DNA of 22,182 nucleotides, taken from contig CAKROK010000035.1 in the NCBI GenBank assembly GCA_934373295.1, forward strand, positions 1 through 22,182, written 5' to 3'. Under the pieces are notes generated by a model, which ran no database searches, was not told where the DNA came from, and was given only the letters and a program-made list of their open reading frames with translations. Each line of letters begins with the position of its first letter. The first letter of the stretch is position 1. Below are positions 6,582 to 14,147 of this stretch, one piece after another. A program made the translations under genes and the position numbers. This DNA comes from an uncultured Christensenellaceae bacterium. GTDB taxonomy: Bacteria > Bacillota > Clostridia > Christensenellales > Christensenellaceae.

Positions 6582-7748
6582 TCAGATTTCTCTGATCTTT
6601 ATCATTCCGTCGATCTCGCCCAGCTTTGCGAGCGCGTGTTCGCTCGGGTCTGCGTTCAGGTCGAAAACGGTGTATGCGATGTCCCCGCGCGACTTGTTTG
6701 TCATCTCCTCAATATTTAAGCCCTCCGCCGCGAGGATAGCCGTCATCTGGCCGACCATGTTGGGCAGGTTCTTGTGGATGAGCGTGAGTCTGTAGCCCTT
6801 GGGCGGGTTTAACGCACAGGCGGGCATGTTTACGGAATTTCTTATTGCGCCCGTCTCGATGAATTCCCTCAACTCCGCCGCCGCCATGACCGCGCAGTTT
6901 TCCTCACTCTCGGGCGTGGATGCGCCGAGATGCGGGATGCATATGACGTTGTCCATCGTGAGCAGCTCGTCATCCGGGAAATCGGTGATGTACTTTGCGA
7001 CCTTACCTTCGTTTAACGCCTCTTTTAAGGCGGCCTCGTTGACTATTCCGCCGCGGGCATAGTTTAACAGCATTACGCCCTGCTTCATCTTTGAGAACTC
7101 GGGCGCGCTGATGTAATTTCTCGTCGCGTCCATGAGCGGGACGTGAACGGTGATGTAGTCCGAATTTTTGAGCAGCTCGTCGATGGTCGCGGCTATCGTG
7201 ACCTTTCCGGAGAGGTGCAGCGCGCTGTTTACGGAGAGATACGGGTCAAAGCCCACTACCTTCATGCCAAGCGCATCCGCCGCATTCGCGACCAATACGC
7301 CTATCGCGCCTAAGCCGATGACGCCGAAGGTCTTGCCCATAAGCTCGGGGCCGACGAACTGGCTCTTGCCCTTTTCGACCTGCTTTGCGACGTCCTGCGT
7401 ACCCTTTAAGGTGTTCGCCCATGCCACGCCGTCTATCACGTTTCTTGACGCCATGAGCATACCGCATATTACGAGCTCCTTTACGGCGTTCGCGTTTGCG
7501 CCGGGGGTGTTGAATACGACGACGCCCTTTTCAGTCATGCGGTCTATCGGGATGTTGTTGACGCCTGCGCCCGCGCGCGCCACTGCCAGAAGATGCTCGG
7601 GGATATCCATATCGTGGCACTTCGCGCTGCGCACGAGTATGCCGTCCGCCTCCTCGAGCGGGATGTCGTCCGATACGTTATAGTTGGATTTATGCAGCTC
7701 GTCATATACCGCGCTGCTTATCTTGTTGAGCTTTTTTATCTGATACAT
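6582..7748 (-). CDS. serA: D-3-phosphoglycerate dehydrogenase with ACT domain
   Basis: 388 residues; it oxidises 3-phosphoglycerate to 3-phosphohydroxypyruvate, the first step of serine synthesis. Seen: the substrate-loop region NNIPIDRMTEKGVVVFNTPG (64-83), the NAD-binding GLGAIG (145-150) with FDPY after the next strand, NYARGGIVNE (229-238, with the substrate arginine R232) and IPHLGASTPESEENC (271-285) with catalytic H273. A C-terminal ACT domain (about 318-388) would give serine feedback. The intervening ASB domain of the long SerA form is absent, so this is the short ACT-only type. The acidic residue of the catalytic relay appears in DFPDDE (256-261). AAGGAG lies inside the end of serC and only one base separates the serC stop from this ATG, so translation is probably coupled. 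Confidence 0.93.
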   Translation of the reverse strand: MYQIKKLNKISSAVYDELHKSNYNVSDDIPLEEADGILVRSAKCHDMDIPEHLLAVARAGAGVNNIPIDRMTEKGVVVFNTPGANANAVKELVICGMLMASRNVIDGVAWANTLKGTQDVAKQVEKGKSQFVGPELMGKTFGVIGLGAIGVLVANAADALGMKVVGFDPYLSVNSALHLSGKVTIAATIDELLKNSDYITVHVPLMDATRNYISAPEFSKMKQGVMLLNYARGGIVNEAALKEALNEGKVAKYITDFPDDELLTMDNVICIPHLGASTPESEENCAVMAAAELREFIETGAIRNSVNMPACALNPPKGYRLTLIHKNLPNMVGQMTAILAAEGLNIEEMTNKSRGDIAYTVFDLNADPSEHALAKLGEIDGMIKIREI

Positions 7749-7749
7749 T

Positions 7750-8829
7750 TTATGCGTTCTCCTTTTCGAACTCCGCCATGAAGTCTATGAGCGCCTGTAC
7801 GCCTTCGACGGGCATTGCGTTATAAATGCTCGCTCTCATGCCGCCCACGGTGCGGTGACCCTTTATGTTGACGATGCCCGCCTTGCCCGCCTCCGCGACG
7901 AACTTCGCGTCGAGGTCGGGATTACCCGTGACAAAGGGGACGTTCATTAAAGAGCGGTCCTTGGGCGCAACGGTCGCGTTAAACAGCTTGGAGTTGTCGA
8001 GGAAGCCATAGAGCATATCCGCCTTCTTCACGTTTAATTCATGCATCGCCGCGACGCCGCCGTTATTGAGCAGATGCTCAAATACGAGACCCGCGATGTA
8101 TATGCCGTATGTAGGGGGAGTATTGAACATGGAGCCGTTATCCGCATGGGTCTTGTAGTCGAGCATGGTGATAAGATCCTCATTCCTGCCGATGAGATCC
8201 TCCCGTATTATGACGATGGTCACGCCGGCGGGGCCGATGTTCTTTTGCGCGCCCGCATATATCAGACCGAATTTATTGACGTCGACCTCTTCAGAGAGTA
8301 TGCAGGAGCTCATGTCCGTGACGATGGTGTTACCCGCGAAATTGGGCAGAGTGTTGTAATGCGTGCCGTAGATGGTGTTGTTGTAGGTGATGTGTACGTA
8401 ATCAGCCGGCTTATCGAACATATCCGCAGAAATTTCGGGGATATAGCTGAACGTCTTATCCTCCGAGCTTGCGGGGACGATGACCTCGCCAAAGCGCTTA
8501 GCCTCTTTGATTGCCTTTTTAGACCATGCGCCCGTGTTGATGTAGTATGCCCTCTTATGCTCGACCATGAGGTTCATGGGAACCATGGCGAACTGTAAGG
8601 ACGCGCCGCCCTGTAAGAAGAGTACTTTATAGTTATCGGGTATATTCATAAGAGATCGAAGATCTGCCTCAGCTTTGTCGATAATACCCTGATAGACCTT
8701 TGAACGATGGCTCATCTCCATAACGGACATGCCGCAGCCCTCATAATCAAGCATCTGATCCGCCGCTTTTTTGAGAACGGCTTCGGGAAGGCAGGCAGGA
8801 CCTGCCGAGAAGTTGTAAACTCTGGTCAT
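7750..8829 (-). CDS. serC: Phosphoserine aminotransferase
   Basis: 359 residues; it is the PLP enzyme converting 3-phosphohydroxypyruvate plus glutamate to phosphoserine. Seen: the family-typical start YNFSAGPACLPEAVL, the MSHRSK motif (39-44), QGGASLQFAMVPMNL (73-87), and the PLP-lysine context YAGAQKNIGPAGVTIVI with K196. The length matches the family. AGGAGG stands seven bases before the ATG. It is first in the operon and directly coupled to serA, giving two consecutive enzymes of serine synthesis; the phosphatase SerB is not in the window. The orientation is opposite to its neighbours on both sides. Confidence 0.95.
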   Translation of the reverse strand: MTRVYNFSAGPACLPEAVLKKAADQMLDYEGCGMSVMEMSHRSKVYQGIIDKAEADLRSLMNIPDNYKVLFLQGGASLQFAMVPMNLMVEHKRAYYINTGAWSKKAIKEAKRFGEVIVPASSEDKTFSYIPEISADMFDKPADYVHITYNNTIYGTHYNTLPNFAGNTIVTDMSSCILSEEVDVNKFGLIYAGAQKNIGPAGVTIVIIREDLIGRNEDLITMLDYKTHADNGSMFNTPPTYGIYIAGLVFEHLLNNGGVAAMHELNVKKADMLYGFLDNSKLFNATVAPKDRSLMNVPFVTGNPDLDAKFVAEAGKAGIVNIKGHRTVGGMRASIYNAMPVEGVQALIDFMAEFEKENA

Positions 8830-8882
8830 CTTTAACCTCCTATTGTTAGTTTAATAATTTTTTCACATAAATGTGCCCTTTC

Positions 8883-8911
8883 ATTATACATTCCTTTTTG
8901 AAATAAAACAA
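8883..8911 (-). promoter_or_regulatory. Promoter of serC-serA
   Basis: On the minus strand TTGTTT (complement of 8906-8911), a 17-base spacer and a perfect TATAAT (complement of 8883-8888). It lies about 55 bases upstream of the serC start. Confidence 0.6.
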
Positions 8912-9057
8912 CCCTCAACCGCCAAAATAGGAAAGCGGAGCGAGGTTTTTTATAAAATACCGTCAGCTCGTCGAAAAGACCCGCCTTGCCGAATGCACCG
9001 GTTCATGCACAAGCCACTCCCCTGCGCCTACGAAGATAAAGCGAGCTTGCCGAATAG

Positions 9058-9198
9058 GCGCGGCGCAGGTTTTTGCGCGGCCTCCTGCGGAGGCCGCGCA
9101 AAAACTAAGCCCGCCCGCCGCACCTGCGGTGCGGCGGGCGGGCCACTTTCAAAAGCGAAACGGCTCCCGCCGTTTCGCTTTTGAAAGCTGCGCCGCGC
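9058..9198 (+). repeat. Cloverleaf repeat, copy E
   Basis: Outer stem GCGCGGCGCAG (9058-9068) with CTGCGCCGCGC (9188-9198), 11 perfect pairs. Hairpin 1: 9070-9084/9090-9104. Linker CTAA. Hairpin 2: 9109-9124/9128-9143, arms identical to copy C but tip TGC instead of TAT. Linker CA. Hairpin 3: 9146-9164/9169-9187. All are perfect. It lies between divergently transcribed serC and the lipid operon, so it cannot be simply the terminator of either. Confidence 0.92.
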
Positions 9199-9411
9199 GC
9201 GGACGAGTGAGTTGAAGCTTTTTAACTTCATAGCACAAACATAACAGCTAAAAAACCAAACTATTCCCACAAACCAATGCATACGGTCTGTAAAATTATC
9301 GCGCAGCATAATTTTAAGACCGTCTCGCCGCAGCAAGCGCACATACCATCCTCTCCACGCTACATTATCCCGTTATTTGCCATTAATTATTAATTTTGCC
9401 CGCAGGGCGCA
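9199..9411 (+). repeat. Right flank modules of repeat island E
   Basis: GAGTGAGTTGAAGCTTTTT and the following 120 bases, through the palindrome ACGGTCT...AGACCGT (9283-9323), align with 6031-6144 of island D. A TGCCC-GCA-GGGCGCA hairpin (about 9397-9411) corresponds to the TGCGCC/GGCGCA module. The promoter of the next operon starts 15 bases beyond. No gene is seen between 8830 and 9493. Confidence 0.7.
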
Positions 9412-9425
9412 CTCGCCTATCGTTA

Positions 9426-9454
9426 TTGAAAACCCACCCATTATGTAGTATAAT
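9426..9454 (+). promoter_or_regulatory. Strong sigma-A promoter of the lipid operon
   Basis: TTGAAA (9426-9431), exactly 17 bases, then a perfect TATAAT (9449-9454). The predicted transcript starts near 9461, about 33 bases before the first ATG. Confidence 0.8.
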
Positions 9455-9493
9455 ATTTTCGTTAACGCATAAAACAAGATAGGCAGAAAGTAA

Positions 9494-11443
9494 ATGGAAA
9501 ATCTAAACAAAACCGTAAAGACGAGAATGGACGCGCTTCGAAACAGCGAGCGCACCTTTAAAGATATCTATGACATTATGTTTTCCGTCGGGGAGCTGAC
9601 TCTCTGCGAATATACGGACGGCTACCGCATAAAATCCATGACATACGCGCAATATGCGGACATAATCCCCCGCGCCGCTGCCGTCATCGCGCGGCTCTTT
9701 CCCGAACGCGGATATATCGCCCTCGCGATGGAAAACGCGCCCGAGTGGGTGACGCTTTTTTGGGCGATTCTCATGAGCGGGCATGACGTAATGCTCGTCA
9801 ATTTGCGTCTGCCCATGGATACCTCCCGCCGCGCGATAAAAAGAGTAGGCGCAGTGGGCGTGATATCCGCCGAAAATGCGAATTACGGCATGGATTGCGT
9901 CACGATCGAAGACGTTTTGAGCCGTATTGACGCGCCCATATCCCCCGTGAAATGGGGCAGCTGCATCGCGCTTTTCACCTCCGGCACGACTCTGCATGAA
10001 AAGGTCTGCGTATATACGGGCGAACAGATCGCCGCGCAGGTGTTGAACAGCGAGGCGGTCGTCTATCAAAATGCGGAGATAAAGCGCCGCTATAAGGGAC
10101 AGATGAAGCAGCTCGCGTTTTTGCCCTTTTATCACATTTACGGCTTCAGCGCGGTATACATGTGGTTCGGATTTTTCGGCAGGACGTTCGTATTTCTGCG
10201 CAATTATTCGGGCGATACCATTTTAAAGACAGTCAGAAAGCACGGCGTTACGCACATTTTTGCCGTACCCATGCTTTGGCATACGATTGAAAAGGAGGTT
10301 TTGTCCTCCGTCGCCGCGCGCGATGAAAAGACGCAGGCGAAGTTTAAAAAGGGACTTAAAATTTGCGAGGGACTGCAAAATACATTCCCGCGGCTGGGTC
10401 AGCGCCTGTCCCAGCGCATATTGTCACAGGTCACGGACGAGGTATTCGGACGCTCGGTGAAGTTTTGCATATCCGGCGGGAGCTACCTGCGCCCCTCTGC
10501 ACAAAAGCTCATAAATGCGCTCGGATATCCGCTATATAACGGCTACGGCATGACGGAGATAGGCATAACCTCCGTCGAGCTGAGGAAAAAGCCCAAGTAC
10601 AGAAACCTTTGCAGCATAGGCATGCCGTTCGGCTCGGTGGACTACAAGCTGACGAACGAGGGCGAGCTCTGCGTAAGGGGTTCATCAATATTCACGGGAA
10701 TGTACCTGGACGGCGTGTATATGCCCTTTGACGACGAGTGGTTTTTCACGGGCGATTTGGCATATACGGATGAAAAGGGCTACTATTATTTAAAGGGCAG
10801 ACGGGGCGACTGCGTCATAGGCGAGGACGGCGAAAACCTGAATCCCGACGAGATAGAAAGGCTGCTCATGATAGATCATGCCCGCAGATACAGCGTGCTG
10901 GGCATGGATATGGACGGCACGGAGCGCCTCGCTCTCATAATCGAGCCGGACGGTGCGCTCACCTCCGCACACGTTAAATCAATGATGTTCTCGCTATATG
11001 AACAGCTAAAAAAGCTGCCCGCGGCATACAGAATTTCCGCGATATACTTTGCGGACGGCGCACTTGCGAGCGAGATGGACATCAAGGTGAGCCGCGCGGG
11101 GCTTAAACGCAGGATAGAACAGGGCAGCGTGAAGCTCACTGACGCGGCGGGATATTTAAAGCGCGCGAGCTCGATGACCGCCGAGGAGCAGCAAAGCGAG
11201 ATAACGGACATGGTGCGCGCGGCGTTCTCCGATATACTTAAAAAGGATATAAGCGAGATAAAGCCGGACAGCCATTTCATATTCGATTTAGGCGGAAACA
11301 GCATGGAATATCTCACGCTCGTGCATGAGCTGGAGGACAGATTTAAGGTGCATATCGGCGTGGATGAGGAAAACTACTGCGCCACGCCTGCGGAATTTTC
11401 CGCCGCGATATCCTCCCGATTGAAGGGCGGTGAGCAAAAGTGA
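9494..11443 (+). CDS. AMP-dependent acyl-ACP/acyl-CoA synthetase-like ligase fused to an acyl carrier domain
   Basis: 649 residues. Domain 1 (about 1-545) is an ANL-superfamily adenylating enzyme: FTSGTTLHEK (161-170), YNGYGMTEIG (348-357), FFTGDL (417-422), KGRRGD (434-439) and a C-terminal lysine region MDIKVSR (528-534). Domain 2 (about 565-645) is a carrier domain with FDLGGNSMEYL, S603 being the expected phosphopantetheine serine. The phosphate loop is atypical: the usual SGTTGxPKG reads SGTTLHEKV, keeping only the lysine. The family activates a carboxylic acid as an acyl-adenylate and passes it to a thiol; here the tethered carrier is the likely acceptor. The upstream ribosome site is weak (AGAAAG). 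It overlaps the next gene by four bases (GTGA). The acyl or amino acid substrate cannot be read from sequence. Confidence 0.85.
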   Translation: MENLNKTVKTRMDALRNSERTFKDIYDIMFSVGELTLCEYTDGYRIKSMTYAQYADIIPRAAAVIARLFPERGYIALAMENAPEWVTLFWAILMSGHDVMLVNLRLPMDTSRRAIKRVGAVGVISAENANYGMDCVTIEDVLSRIDAPISPVKWGSCIALFTSGTTLHEKVCVYTGEQIAAQVLNSEAVVYQNAEIKRRYKGQMKQLAFLPFYHIYGFSAVYMWFGFFGRTFVFLRNYSGDTILKTVRKHGVTHIFAVPMLWHTIEKEVLSSVAARDEKTQAKFKKGLKICEGLQNTFPRLGQRLSQRILSQVTDEVFGRSVKFCISGGSYLRPSAQKLINALGYPLYNGYGMTEIGITSVELRKKPKYRNLCSIGMPFGSVDYKLTNEGELCVRGSSIFTGMYLDGVYMPFDDEWFFTGDLAYTDEKGYYYLKGRRGDCVIGEDGENLNPDEIERLLMIDHARRYSVLGMDMDGTERLALIIEPDGALTSAHVKSMMFSLYEQLKKLPAAYRISAIYFADGALASEMDIKVSRAGLKRRIEQGSVKLTDAAGYLKRASSMTAEEQQSEITDMVRAAFSDILKKDISEIKPDSHFIFDLGGNSMEYLTLVHELEDRFKVHIGVDEENYCATPAEFSAAISSRLKGGEQK

Positions 11444-12051
11444 ACCTAATAATAAGGTGGTTCGTCAAATTGACCGGGGTTCTCCCCGCGCTGATATTCT
11501 TTAAACCGCGCGTTAAAAGGGAGGCTAAATTGCCAAAGGGCGGCGTGATGATCGTATCAAACCACAAGTCGCTCATGGACTTCGTGCTGTGGCTGCTCGT
11601 GTTTTGGTATAAAAGCCTGCATACGCTCGTGGCGGAGGTGCTTTACTCAAAGACGCCCGTGTTATCCTGGCTGTTAAACCGCCTTGGGTGCATAAAGGTG
11701 GACAGAGACGCTAAAAAAGTGGATTTTATAGAAAAGAGCACGCGACTTTTGAAGAAGGGAAGGACGATACTCGTTTTCCCCGAGGGACAGCTCCCGCGCG
11801 GCGAGGGCTTGGGCGAGTTCCGCCCGTCCGCGGCGTATATCGCGCTGGAATCCGGCGCGACGATTTTGCCCGTATACACGGACGGCAGATACGGCCTGTT
11901 TAAGCGCACTAACTGCATAATAGGCCGCCCGACGGATATATACGAGCTCGCAAACCTCACGGGAAAGGAAAGTCGGGAGGAAGCGTTAAAAAAGGCGAAC
12001 GACGCGCTGCGTGATGAGATCATGCGCCTATCTGAAATGGCGGAGGGATGA
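11440..12051 (+). CDS. PlsC-type lysophospholipid/1-acylglycerol-3-phosphate acyltransferase, first copy
   Basis: 203 residues from a GTG start overlapping the preceding stop by four bases. The LPLAT signature is complete: NHKSLMD (H42 and D47 of the HX4D catalytic motif), the substrate-arginine region CIKVDRDAK (84-92) and VFPEGQLPRGEGLGEF (112-127). An N-terminal hydrophobic stretch (about residues 4-22) fits membrane association. Family members transfer an acyl chain from acyl-ACP or acyl-CoA to a lysophosphatidate-like alcohol. The position between a carrier-fused ligase and a second acyltransferase suggests that it takes its acyl group from the operon's own carrier (inference). The short length excludes fused domains. 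Confidence 0.88.
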   Translation: MNLIIRWFVKLTGVLPALIFFKPRVKREAKLPKGGVMIVSNHKSLMDFVLWLLVFWYKSLHTLVAEVLYSKTPVLSWLLNRLGCIKVDRDAKKVDFIEKSTRLLKKGRTILVFPEGQLPRGEGLGEFRPSAAYIALESGATILPVYTDGRYGLFKRTNCIIGRPTDIYELANLTGKESREEALKKANDALRDEIMRLSEMAEG

Positions 12052-12052
12052 C

Positions 12053-12715
12053 ATGAAAAGAGATATCGTCAGCACTATTGTCTATGATTTCTCCCACACC
12101 GTCGTGTTATCTTTTATCCCCGCGCTGAGGATAATCCGCCATCCGCATACGGACAAGGAATCGATGATGCGCTCGTTGAAGATACAGGGCGGCGCGGTCA
12201 TAATCGCCAATCACACGAGCTTTAAGGACCCGCTCTTGCTCACCATCGCCTTTTGGCGGCGCAGGGTATCGTATATCGCCGCGGAGGCGGTCTTAAAAAA
12301 TAAGGTCGCGAGGTGGCTGCTGCTGCATGCGGGCTGCATAGAGGTGAACAGAAACATCTTTGACTTCGCCTGTGTGAAAAAGAGCATAGAGGTGCTAAAA
12401 TCAGGTACGCCGGTCGTAATGTTTCCAGAGGGTGGCATGACCAAGAACGAGCATAGCTCGTTTAAATCGGGCATGACGCTCATGGCGGCGCAGGCGGGCG
12501 TTCCCATAATCCCCGTGTATATCGCGCCGAATAAGGGCATAACGCACATGATACACATGGTCATAGGAGAACCTATAGACGTGAGCGCGATGTGCGGAGG
12601 AAGTAAGATGCCATCAAAGGCGATTTTGGATGATATAACAGCGGCCGTTGAGCAGCGCGAGGAAGAGCTAAGGCAGACATACGAAAATAAATACGCAAAG
12701 AGGAAAGACAAATGA
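12053..12715 (+). CDS. PlsC-type acyltransferase, second copy
   Basis: 220 residues. The ATG at 12053 is chosen because GGAGGG lies five bases upstream and it starts one base after the previous stop; a longer in-frame start at 12011 would overlap the preceding gene by 41 bases. Catalytic motifs NHTSFKD (H54, D59), CIEVNRN (95-101) and MFPEGGMTKNEHSSFKSG (123-140) are intact. It is clearly a paralogue of the preceding gene but diverged, so the two probably acylate different positions or acceptors. The amino terminus is moderately hydrophobic. It shares four bases (ATGA) with the acyl carrier protein gene that follows, indicating coupled expression. Confidence 0.88.
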   Translation: MKRDIVSTIVYDFSHTVVLSFIPALRIIRHPHTDKESMMRSLKIQGGAVIIANHTSFKDPLLLTIAFWRRRVSYIAAEAVLKNKVARWLLLHAGCIEVNRNIFDFACVKKSIEVLKSGTPVVMFPEGGMTKNEHSSFKSGMTLMAAQAGVPIIPVYIAPNKGITHMIHMVIGEPIDVSAMCGGSKMPSKAILDDITAAVEQREEELRQTYENKYAKRKDK

Positions 12716-12942
12716 CATTTGAAAAATTAAAGGAACTGTATCAAAGGATTACGGACAAGGACGCCTCCGGCTTCACGCTTGAATCCCGCCTGATCGAGGA
12801 CCTGGGCATGGATTCCGTGCTCATGCTTTATATGGCGATATCGCTCGAGGAGGAGTTCGGCATAGTCGTGGACAACACGCTCATAAACACCGTAAAGACC
12901 GTGGGCGACATGGTAAGCTACATCGAGGCGAGGCAAAAGTGA
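12712..12942 (+). CDS. Acyl carrier protein
   Basis: 76 residues of the helical acyl/peptidyl carrier fold. LIEDLGMDSVLMLYM gives the phosphopantetheine attachment serine S35 in the DS motif, followed by the acidic recognition helix (LEEEFGI). It is a dedicated carrier rather than the housekeeping AcpP, judged from its place inside this operon and from DSVLM in place of the usual DSLDxVE. It overlaps both neighbours by four bases. Together with the carrier domain fused to the ligase the operon has two phosphopantetheine sites, so an acyl group may be handed from one to the other or two different acyl groups may be carried. Confidence 0.9.
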   Translation: MTFEKLKELYQRITDKDASGFTLESRLIEDLGMDSVLMLYMAISLEEEFGIVVDNTLINTVKTVGDMVSYIEARQK

Positions 12943-13358
12943 CGGACGAGCGCTGGGACGTCATCGAGCCGCGCCCGGGCGACATGATCCGCGTGAACGT
13001 CGGGGCATATTACCACTACGGCATTTTCATTGGCGGCGACGAGGTCGTCCAGTTCGGCACGGCCTCCGACGCCATGGGAGACCCCGCCAACGTGCGCATA
13101 TTGCGTTCGAATATAGACGATTTTCTATGCGGCAAGGGCTTTTTGGAGGTGCGCGTGCTTTCCCACGCCGAGCGCCGCAAAAAGCGTCCGGATAAAGAGA
13201 TCGTCGCATATGCGCTTTCCCGCGTGGGCGAGGGCGGATATGACATCATCCACAACAACTGCCGCCACTTCGCGAACGAGTGCGTTTTTGGGCAAAAGGG
13301 CAAGACGCGCATCGACTCCATCCGCGACCAGGTGAGAAAAAAGCTGGGTAAGGAGTAA
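12939..13358 (+). CDS. LRAT-domain (lecithin:retinol acyltransferase fold) protein
   Basis: 139 residues from a GTG start overlapping the carrier protein by four bases. The order of motifs fits the circularly permuted NlpC/P60-like LRAT fold (PF04970): PGDMIRV (13-19), HYGIFIGGDEVVQF (26-39) with first histidine H26, and NNCRHFANECVFG (106-118) with nucleophile C108. In characterised members a second histidine follows the first by about 12 residues (VIHF/VVHL); here that position is Q38. Such proteins form an acyl-thioester on cysteine and act as phospholipase A/acyltransferases. Neither a signal peptide nor a C-terminal membrane anchor is seen. As last gene of an acyl-transfer operon it may move or remove an acyl chain on the lipid made upstream; this is inference. 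Confidence 0.75.
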   Translation: MTDERWDVIEPRPGDMIRVNVGAYYHYGIFIGGDEVVQFGTASDAMGDPANVRILRSNIDDFLCGKGFLEVRVLSHAERRKKRPDKEIVAYALSRVGEGGYDIIHNNCRHFANECVFGQKGKTRIDSIRDQVRKKLGKE

Positions 13359-13385
13359 AAAACGGGCCATGAGCTCGTTTTTTTC
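13357..13385 (+). terminator. Terminator of the lipid operon
   Basis: AAAAACGGGC and GCTCGTTTTTTT form a hairpin with a CATGA loop and one wobble, immediately at the stop codon of the last gene. The symmetrical A/T arms could work from either side. Confidence 0.8.
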
Positions 13386-13430
13386 GTGGAAAAATAAGGA
13401 AAATTGCTCAAGTCAATAGCAGGATTTTAA

Positions 13431-13671
13431 AGTCATTATTCAGATTTAAACGTATGCTCTGTTAGTTTTCTCTGAAAACCGTGGTTTTCTTAACTTTCCC
13501 ATGAGGAGGCGGGGTGCGCCTGACGGCGCAAGTAATATTTAAAAACGAATGATGAAGGACGGGTCAATGGCAGATGAGGATGGTTTGTGCGGTTGAGTTT
13601 AAAAGAGCGAATATTCACGTAAATTGAAGTCATAGGTTGCTTTGCTTCGCAAAGCTCCATTATATGTGTGC
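13431..13671 (-). repeat. Flank modules of repeat island F, left of its cloverleaf
   Basis: Contains CTGAAAACC-GT-GGTTTTC (about 13472-13489), CTTTCCCATGAGGAGGC, the TGCGCC-TGAC-GGCGCA hairpin (13515-13530) and the reversed GCTTTGC/GCAAAGC hairpin (about 13637-13659). The same order CTGAAAACC, CTTTCCCAT, GGAGG, TGCGCC appears at 22122-22182 and (reversed) at 6289-6342. Confidence 0.7.
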
Positions 13672-13805
13672 GCGGCGCAGCTTTCCCGCATGAAACGGCT
13701 TCCGCCGTTTCATGCGGGAAAGTGCCCGCCCAGCCCCGCCCCCAACAGGGGCGGGGCTGGGCGGGCTTAGTTTTTGCGGCCGAAGGCCGCAAAAACCTGC
13801 GCCGC
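13672..13805 (-). repeat. Cloverleaf repeat, copy F (reverse orientation)
   Basis: Outer stem GCGGCGCAG (13672-13680) with CTGCGCCGC (13797-13805), perfect. Hairpin 3: 13681-13699/13704-13722. Hairpin 2: 13724-13742/13748-13766. Linker TTAG. Hairpin 1: TTTTTGCGGCC (13771-13781)/13785-13795, tip GAA. All arms pair perfectly. The right flank is the reverse complement of GCTTGCCGACGACGTG. Confidence 0.92.
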
Positions 13806-13895
13806 ACGTCGTCGGCAAGCTCTTTTCATAATCGCAGGGACAAGCGAAAGACTTGCGTATAAATCATCGCGTCCGAAAGGCTTGCCGGACGCGAT
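13806..13895 (-). repeat. Flank modules of repeat island F, right of its cloverleaf
   Basis: The reversed GAGCTTGCC flank and GACTTGCGTATAAATC are followed by the hairpin ATCGCGTCCG (13866-13875)/CGGACGCGAT (13886-13895), loop AAAGGCTTGC. The loop matches (reversed) that of the hairpin at 5938-5967, although the stems differ. Confidence 0.7.
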
Positions 13896-14017
13896 ACTTT
13901 ATTATAAATTTGATTTTTTGCATAACAATCGCATTTTTCTATTGATTTATTTTAGAAGTTATTGTTCCTCGTCGTCTTTGCCGATTTCATCAGAAATTTG
14001 GACAAAGACGATAAACA

Positions 14018-14056
14018 AAAATAACCGCCCACATTCCAACTTTGAACGGTTATTTT
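14018..14056. terminator. Probable bidirectional terminator hairpin downstream of aspS
   Basis: AAAATAACCG (14018-14027) pairs perfectly with CGGTTATTTT (14047-14056). On the minus strand it is followed by TTTTTGTTT. It is the first T-tailed hairpin met after the aspS stop on that strand, beyond the tail copies. Nothing else recognisable is seen in 13896-14147. Confidence 0.5.
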
Positions 14057-14147
14057 AAATAACATTCGGGGTTGACCGTCTATCGGCAACGTTCCTTTTT
14101 TCTATACTCATTTTATTATGCAAAAACAATAAAGTCAATACACAAAC

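Noticed and set aside
8041..8598. Plus-strand open frame of 185 codons opposite serC
   Set aside because: It is antisense to a complete, unmistakable serC and has no family signature.
13672..13805. Cloverleaf as a tRNA or tRNA-like gene
   Set aside because: Arms are 11-20 pairs long with 2-5 base tips, there is no anticodon or T-arm signature and no CCA end; all copies share this un-tRNA-like geometry.
13959..14039. Minus-strand small frame of 26 codons (TTG start) with a hydrophobic stretch and acidic end DEIGKDDEEQ
   Set aside because: No ribosome binding site, no ATG, and partly inside a terminator hairpin; possible but unsupported as a gene.
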